Source: Streptomyces goshikiensis
GTDB taxonomy: Bacteria; Actinomycetota; Actinomycetes; Streptomycetales; Streptomycetaceae
Assembly: GCF_014650555.1 (NCBI RefSeq)
Contig: NZ_BMVE01000001.1
Span: 62,001-126,000 of the forward strand
Length of the DNA stretch: 64,000 nucleotides
Direction: 5' to 3'
Below, piece by piece: positions 59,527 through 64,000 of the stretch. Both the position numbers and the translations under genes were made by a program. The notes beneath the pieces are model-generated. The model was not told where the DNA came from. It saw only the letters and a program-made list of their open reading frames with translations, and ran no database searches. The first letter of the stretch is position 1, and every line of letters begins with the position of its first letter.

Positions 59527-59790
59527 GGGGCCTCCTTCTGCCGTCCTCCCGGCCGACGATAAGGGACGTACCGGGGCATCGCGCTCGCAGGACTTCCGTC
59601 CGCGCGCGCCGCCGACCGGGTGAGACCCGGCGCCGCCGGACGGGTCCGCGCCGGGTCCCCGGGGCGTCGGGGCGGGTGCCGGGGCGCGGATCGACCATTC
59701 TGGCCCCGGGCGAGATCCGGCCACCCGGATGACCACGGGTACCGGCCCGCGCACCGCCCCGGAAGACCGCGCAGACGACCGAGGACGGCC

Positions 59791-60177
59791 GTGGACGATC
59801 AGCTCGCACTCCGCATCCGGCTCTTCCGGGACAGCGGCCGGGTCCGCCCCGAGGTCGCCGCGTTCGTCACCGCCGAGCTTCGCGCGCTCGCGGCCGAGGG
59901 CCGGACCGTCACCGAGGCCACGGCCGGGATGCTGACGAGCCATCTGCTGCTGGCCCTGACCCGGGTGCTGGACGGGGAGCCCGTCGAGCCCGGCGAAGCC
60001 GACGGGCGGGTGGCCGCCGAACTGGCCGGTCACCCCGAGGCCGTGGAGCGGGCCCGCGCCATCTCCGGGCGCGCGGCGGGCTCCCTCGGCGCCCTGCTGC
60101 CCGCCGCCGAGATCGGCTTCCTGGGCCTGCACCTCGCCGCGCTCGCCGCGCCTCCCCTTGAGAACCCGTCCCGCTGA
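59791..60177 (+). CDS. PRD-domain protein (YhfY-like), first gene of a yhf-type operon
   Basis: This 128-residue protein is a single PTS regulation domain. Histidines lie at the usual places in TSHLLLALTRVLDGE and GFLGLHLAALA, but no DNA-binding or PTS enzyme domain is attached. Stand-alone PRDs of this kind (YhfY in E. coli) accompany yhf operons. GTG 59791 has GAGG upstream. The next gene begins 41 nt later. It may be phosphorylated by HPr or IIB proteins; this is inference. Confidence 0.75.
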   Translation: MDDQLALRIRLFRDSGRVRPEVAAFVTAELRALAAEGRTVTEATAGMLTSHLLLALTRVLDGEPVEPGEADGRVAAELAGHPEAVERARAISGRAAGSLGALLPAAEIGFLGLHLAALAAPPLENPSR

Positions 60178-60218
60178 CCCGTCCCGCCGACCCGGCGCGC
60201 AGAGCAAGGAGCACGACC

Positions 60219-60578
60219 ATGGCGAAGATCCTCACCGGTGGCGTCGGCAAGGCCGAAGTGGCCACCGCCGTCACCGGCCTCGGCATCGCCGGCATCGAGA
60301 TCGCCGTCTCCAGCGACATGGACGCGGCGGCGGCGCTCAGCGCGGGCCGGGCCGACTACTTCCTCGGGACCTGCCACACCGGCGCCGGCGCCTCCCTCGG
60401 GGTGCTCGTCGGTCTGCTGGGCCGCGCCGACTGCCACACCTTCGGCCGGTCGGTCCCCACCGAGGCGGATGTCACGGCCCTGCTGGCGGAGGGCAAGCGG
60501 GTGTTCGGCTTCTCCCTCGACCGGATCGACACGGTCGCCCCGCTGATGGCCCGCGCCATCGCCGCCCGGACCGTCTGA
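60219..60578 (+). CDS. DUF2620 protein (YhfU-like)
   Basis: This 119-residue Gly/Ala-rich protein has the DUF2620 pattern: KILTGGVGKAEVATAV, GRADYFLGTCHTGAGASLGV and VFGFSLDRIDTVAPLMARAI. The family is nearly always linked to YhfT and has no assigned activity. ATG 60219 follows AAGGAG. The YhfT-like gene starts 7 nt after its stop. Confidence 0.85.
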   Translation: MAKILTGGVGKAEVATAVTGLGIAGIEIAVSSDMDAAAALSAGRADYFLGTCHTGAGASLGVLVGLLGRADCHTFGRSVPTEADVTALLAEGKRVFGFSLDRIDTVAPLMARAIAARTV

Positions 60579-60584
60579 CCCCTG

Positions 60585-61955
60585 GTGGGCACCGCCCTCG
60601 CCGCCGCCGCGGACGCCGCCGGCCTGGACTTCTCACCGGCCCAGAAACTGCTGGTCGTCGGGGTGTGCGCGCTGACCGCGGGGGCCGCGCACATGGCGCT
60701 GGCCGTCTTCAACGACGGCGTACGCCCGTTCATGCTCGACTTCATCCACGGGCGCGCCACCCGCAACGCGACCGGCGCCGTGTCCTTCGGGCTCTCGGCC
60801 GGGTTCGTGTTCGGGCTCGGGGCGCCGATGGCGCTGTCCACCGGGGTGCTCAACCCCTGGCTGCTGTTCCTGCCGACCGACGTGCTCGGCATCCTCGCCC
60901 CGCGCCGCTGGCTGGCCCCGCTGCTCGGCGCGGCCTGGGGCGCCGTCGTCGTCTACGGCCTGGGCGGTGCGAACGAGCTGGCGCACGGGCTGCCGGTCGA
61001 CTTCCTGACGGCCATGCGCCAGATGTCCACGCCGATCCTGTTCCTGTTCGCGCTGTTCCCGGCGCTCGCGGTGACCAAGCAGTTCGGGCGGCTGCGGGGC
61101 GCTCTGACGGGCGCCGTGACGCTGGGGCTGGTGGTCCTGACGATGCGGGTGTGGCCGGGGGTGTTCGCGGGCGCGCCCGCCATGGCGGTGGGCGTGCTGA
61201 TGCTGATCGGCTTCGCCGTGGCCGCCGACGTGCGGACCGCACGGGCCCCGGGGACCGTGGCAGCGGAAGGGGCCGGGGGCGTGGGTATGGGCCCGGGCGC
61301 CGAGGATCCGATGGCCTCGCTGTTCAGCTCCGGGGCGGCCCGGCTCCGGCGTCACCTGCCGCTGTTCATGGCGCTCGGCGCGGGCGTCTGCGCACTCGCC
61401 CAGATGAAGGTGTTCGGCGGGGGCGAGGCGACCAGCTTCCTCATCGCGAAGGGCCAGTACGCCGAGGCCGCGCAGGTCGACTTCTACCGGGTGTTCGGCT
61501 TCCTCCCGCTGATCGCGACGACCGCCCTGGCCTCCGGCGCGTACGGGATCGCGGGCTTCACCCTCGTGTACCCGATCGGGTACCTGCTGCCGAACCCCTT
61601 CGTGGCGGCCGCCGTCGGCGCCCTCGTCTTCGCCCTCGAAGTCCTCGCGCTGTCCTCCATCGGCAGGGCGCTGGGCCGGCTGCCGAGCGTCCGCGACTGT
61701 TCGGAGCACCTGCGCGCGGCCATCGGGGACGCGCTCGGGCTCGCCATCCTCTTCGGCTCGCTGATGGCCGCCAACGCGATGGGCGGCGGGCTCGGCATCC
61801 TGATCTGCGGCGGGCTGTACCTGCTCAACGAGGCGATGGGCCGGCCGGTGGTAAGGATGGCCGCCGCCCCGGCCGCCGTCCTCGCCGGCGGTGTGGCGCT
61901 CAACGGGCTGTACTGGCTGGGCCTGTTCACCCCGGTGGCGGGAGGTCCGGCATGA
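60585..61955 (+). CDS. YhfT-like integral membrane protein
   Basis: The 456-residue protein has about eleven to twelve transmembrane helices and matches the YhfT family by layout and by phrases such as VFNDGVRPFMLDFIHGR, GAPMALSTGVLNPWLLFLPTD and LIATTALASGAYGIAGFTLVYP. YhfT is thought to be a transporter; its substrate is unknown. A low-complexity loop rich in Gly/Ala (about 220-245) interrupts the helices. GTG 60585 is the likely start. Its stop overlaps the next start as ATGA. Confidence 0.85.
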   Translation: MGTALAAAADAAGLDFSPAQKLLVVGVCALTAGAAHMALAVFNDGVRPFMLDFIHGRATRNATGAVSFGLSAGFVFGLGAPMALSTGVLNPWLLFLPTDVLGILAPRRWLAPLLGAAWGAVVVYGLGGANELAHGLPVDFLTAMRQMSTPILFLFALFPALAVTKQFGRLRGALTGAVTLGLVVLTMRVWPGVFAGAPAMAVGVLMLIGFAVAADVRTARAPGTVAAEGAGGVGMGPGAEDPMASLFSSGAARLRRHLPLFMALGAGVCALAQMKVFGGGEATSFLIAKGQYAEAAQVDFYRVFGFLPLIATTALASGAYGIAGFTLVYPIGYLLPNPFVAAAVGALVFALEVLALSSIGRALGRLPSVRDCSEHLRAAIGDALGLAILFGSLMAANAMGGGLGILICGGLYLLNEAMGRPVVRMAAAPAAVLAGGVALNGLYWLGLFTPVAGGPA

Positions 61956-62929
61956 CGGCCGTCGCCGTGCGCACGCTGCGGACCGTACTGGGGCCGCTGG
62001 CGGCCACGGCCGTACGGGGACCCGCGCTGGCCCACGAGCACCTCGCCCTGGACCTGCGCCGGGCGGGGGACGGGGCCGCCGCCCTGGACCCGGCGGCCGA
62101 CGGGCCCGCCGTCACCGCGGAGCTCACCGCGCTGCGCGAGGAGTTCGGGCTCTCCCTCGTGGTGGAGCTGACCTGCCGGGGCATGGGCCGCGACGCCGCG
62201 GCGCTGGCCCGGATCTCGCAGGCTTGCGCGGTGCCGGTGGTGGCGGGCACGGGCTGGTACCACGAGGGGTTCCACCCGGCGGAGGTCGGGTGCGCGGAGG
62301 TGGCGGAGCTCGCCGCGACGCTGATCGCCGAGATCGAGGGCGGAATCGGCGCCACCGGCATCCTCCCCGGGGTCATCGGCGAGGTCGGCAGCCACGGCGA
62401 CCGGCCCAGCGAGCCCGAGGCCCGCTCGCTGCTGGCCGCCGCGCGGGCCGCCACGGCGACGGGGCTCTCGGTGGCCACGCACGCCGGGCTGGGGCGGGGC
62501 GGCCGGGCCCAGCTGGAGCTGCTGACCGGGGCCGGGCTGGCGCCGCACCGGATCTGCGTGGGGCACCAGGACCTGCTGGACGACCGCGCGGCGCACCGGG
62601 AGCTGGCGGCGGCGGGGGCGTACGTCGCCTTCGACACGGTGGGCAAGGAGCACTACCGCAGCGACGCCGTACGGCTGCGGCTGCTGCTCGCCCTGCTGGA
62701 GGCTGGGTACGCCGACCGGGCGCTGCTGAGCTGCGACGTCTCCCGGCGCGCGTACCTGTCGGCGCGCGGCGGGCAGGGGTACGGGCACCTGTTCCGCTCG
62801 TTCCTGCCCCGGCTGCGGGCGGCGGGGGTGGGCGAGGACCTGATCGACCTGATGACCCGGCGCAATGTGCTCCGGTTCCTGACCGGCGCCGAGGCCGACG
62901 CCGGCCTCGTGGAGGAGGAGTGCCGGTGA
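61952..62929 (+). CDS. Phosphotriesterase-family protein (Php-like)
   Basis: This 325-residue TIM-barrel amidohydrolase has the metal motif LAHEHLALD, a metal-bridging GEVGS, THAG, GHQD and CDVSRRAYLSARGG near the end. E. coli Php, the homologue in the yhf operon, has no known natural substrate and shows no real phosphotriesterase activity. ATG 61952 overlaps yhfT as ATGA; the gene overlaps the next as GTGA, so translation of three genes is coupled. Confidence 0.88.
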   Translation: MTAVAVRTLRTVLGPLAATAVRGPALAHEHLALDLRRAGDGAAALDPAADGPAVTAELTALREEFGLSLVVELTCRGMGRDAAALARISQACAVPVVAGTGWYHEGFHPAEVGCAEVAELAATLIAEIEGGIGATGILPGVIGEVGSHGDRPSEPEARSLLAAARAATATGLSVATHAGLGRGGRAQLELLTGAGLAPHRICVGHQDLLDDRAAHRELAAAGAYVAFDTVGKEHYRSDAVRLRLLLALLEAGYADRALLSCDVSRRAYLSARGGQGYGHLFRSFLPRLRAAGVGEDLIDLMTRRNVLRFLTGAEADAGLVEEECR

Positions 62930-64000
62930 CACGGCTTCCCGAGACGTTCCCGCTGGCCACGATCCCGCTCACGGACGCGGTGGCCCGCCAGTTCCGGCTG
63001 CTGGAGTGCGTCGCCGCCCGTTTCGAGGGTCCGCAGCTCTTCGAGGCGGACGCCGGGGTGGTCCCGGGGCTGGGGCGGCCCCGGACGACCGCCCGGGTCG
63101 AGGCGGTGCTCGCCGAGTTCCTGGGGGCCGAGGACGCCGCGCTGGTGCAGGGCGCCGGGACCGGCGCCATCCGGGCCGCCCTGGGCGCCGCGGTGAGCGC
63201 CGGGGAACCGCTGCTGATCCACCGGGCGCCGGTGTACCGGAGCACGGCCGTCACCCTGCGGGGGCTGGGCGTGCAGTGCGTGGAGGCCGACTTCAACCGG
63301 CCCCGCGACCTCAAGGAGGCACTGGCGGGCGGGCGGTTCCGCTTCGCCTACGTGCAGCACACCCGCCAGCGGCTCGGGGACTCCTACGATCCGGGGGAGG
63401 TGCTCGCCGCTTGCGCGGCCGCCGGGGTGCGGACGGTCGTGGACGACAACTACGCCGTGCTGCGGGTCCCGGCGTGCGGGGTGGAGCTGGGCGCCGACGC
63501 CTCCTGCTTCTCCCTGTTCAAGCTGCACGGGCCCGAGGGGGTCGGGGTCGTCGCCGGGGCCCGCGATCTGGTCGGGCGGGTCCGCCGCGACAACTACTCC
63601 GGCGGCGGGCAGGTCCAGGGGCAGCAGGCACTGGACGCGCTGCGGGCGCTCACCCACGTCCCGGTCATGTGGGCGCTCCAGTCCCAGGTGACGTGGGAGG
63701 TGGCCGCCCGGCTGGCGGCCGGGGAGGTGCCGGGGGTCGCGGAGGTGCGGATCGCGAACGCGCAGGACCGGTGCGTGCTGGTGCGCCTGGAGCGGCCGGT
63801 GGCGCGGGAGCTGCCGGCCGTCGCGGCCCGTTTCGGGGCGGCGCCGTATCCGGTGGGGTGCAATTCCCGGTACGAGATCGCCCCGCTGTTCTACCGGTTG
63901 TCGGCCTCCTCGCTGGAGGACTCCCCCGAGCTCGCCGACCGGGCGGTGCGGATCAACCCGATGCGGGCCGGGGCGGATCTGGTCCTGGGGATCCTGCGCC
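62926..64000 (+). CDS. PLP-dependent enzyme (YhfS-like, aminotransferase V fold), cut by window
   Basis: The 358 visible codons show a fold-type I PLP enzyme. The PLP lysine is in CFSLFKLHGPEG (Lys199), the PLP aspartate in RTVVDDNYAVLR and the phosphate-binding region in ALVQGAGTGAIRAAL. This matches YhfS, a putative aminotransferase in yhf operons. GTG 62926 overlaps the phosphotriesterase gene as GTGA. The 3' end lies beyond the window; yhfX/yhfW-type genes might follow. Confidence 0.85.
   Translation, partial: MTRLPETFPLATIPLTDAVARQFRLLECVAARFEGPQLFEADAGVVPGLGRPRTTARVEAVLAEFLGAEDAALVQGAGTGAIRAALGAAVSAGEPLLIHRAPVYRSTAVTLRGLGVQCVEADFNRPRDLKEALAGGRFRFAYVQHTRQRLGDSYDPGEVLAACAAAGVRTVVDDNYAVLRVPACGVELGADASCFSLFKLHGPEGVGVVAGARDLVGRVRRDNYSGGGQVQGQQALDALRALTHVPVMWALQSQVTWEVAARLAAGEVPGVAEVRIANAQDRCVLVRLERPVARELPAVAARFGAAPYPVGCNSRYEIAPLFYRLSASSLEDSPELADRAVRINPMRAGADLVLGILR

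Overview
The window is high-GC actinobacterial chromosome, almost certainly Streptomyces. The signs are strong GC bias at third codon positions, frequent GTG starts, the sporulation sigma factor WhiG, four adjacent type I signal peptidases, a futalosine-type (COG1816) deaminase and DUF5753/DUF397 gene pairs. The order rpsP-KH-rimM-trmD-rplS-sipWXYZ-...-dprA-whiG-rpsB-tsf-pyrH-frr-cdsA-rlmN, read right to left, is the conserved Streptomyces core order as I remember it. No rRNA, tRNA or CRISPR array was found.

Left region (1-18.9 kb). A polyamine/GABA locus carries two ALDH-then-PotD modules on the minus strand, about 10 kb apart, an Lrp/AsnC regulator and a class III aminotransferase. Between and after these lie a NADAR protein, a DUF4190 membrane protein, an aminodeoxyfutalosine/adenosine deaminase, a glycerophosphodiesterase, a two-component pair, a serine hydrolase, a four-helix membrane protein with a twin palindromic operator, an ABC exporter pair with a degenerate ATPase, a LOG-like protein and a DMT transporter.

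Middle (18.9-31 kb, minus strand except the M23 gene). A thiamine ABC transporter (thiB-thiP-thiQ) lies behind a TPP riboswitch with an SD-masking hairpin. It is followed to the right by rlmN, cdsA, frr, pyrH, tsf, rpsB, an M23 peptidase whose frame has no nearby stop, a TetR regulator and whiG.

Mobile element (31535-43729, about 12.2 kb). It has split dprA. The two junctions share a 12-bp core. A large serine integrase that also carries an IS5-type DUF4096 domain reads through the left junction in frame into the 3' part of dprA. The 5' part of dprA reads through the right junction into 24 codons, of which all but the first four are element-derived. Excision would therefore restore dprA (411 codons) and give the integrase its own C-terminus. 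The element encodes a primase-polymerase/SF3 helicase next to a 227-bp cluster of eight perfect TGCCATAT iterons (candidate origin), two XRE regulators, a phage-like HTH protein, a Spd-like membrane protein, several unknown small proteins and a DUF5753/DUF397 pair whose genes overlap by 118 nt. No FtsK/Tra conjugation gene or phage structural gene is visible, so it looks like a mobilisable or satellite-type replicating island.

Right region (43.7-64 kb). After truncated dprA come yifB/comM, yraN, a DUF2469 gene, a Nudix hydrolase, sipZ-Y-X-W, rplS, trmD, rimM, a KH gene and rpsP. Next are an HExxH/zinc-ribbon protein, an archaeal/eukaryotic-type prolyl-tRNA synthetase, a methyltransferase-like protein and an FtsH-type protease. 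The window ends in a plus-strand operon of the poorly understood Yhf type: PRD protein, DUF2620 protein, YhfT-like membrane protein, phosphotriesterase homologue and a PLP enzyme cut by the window edge.
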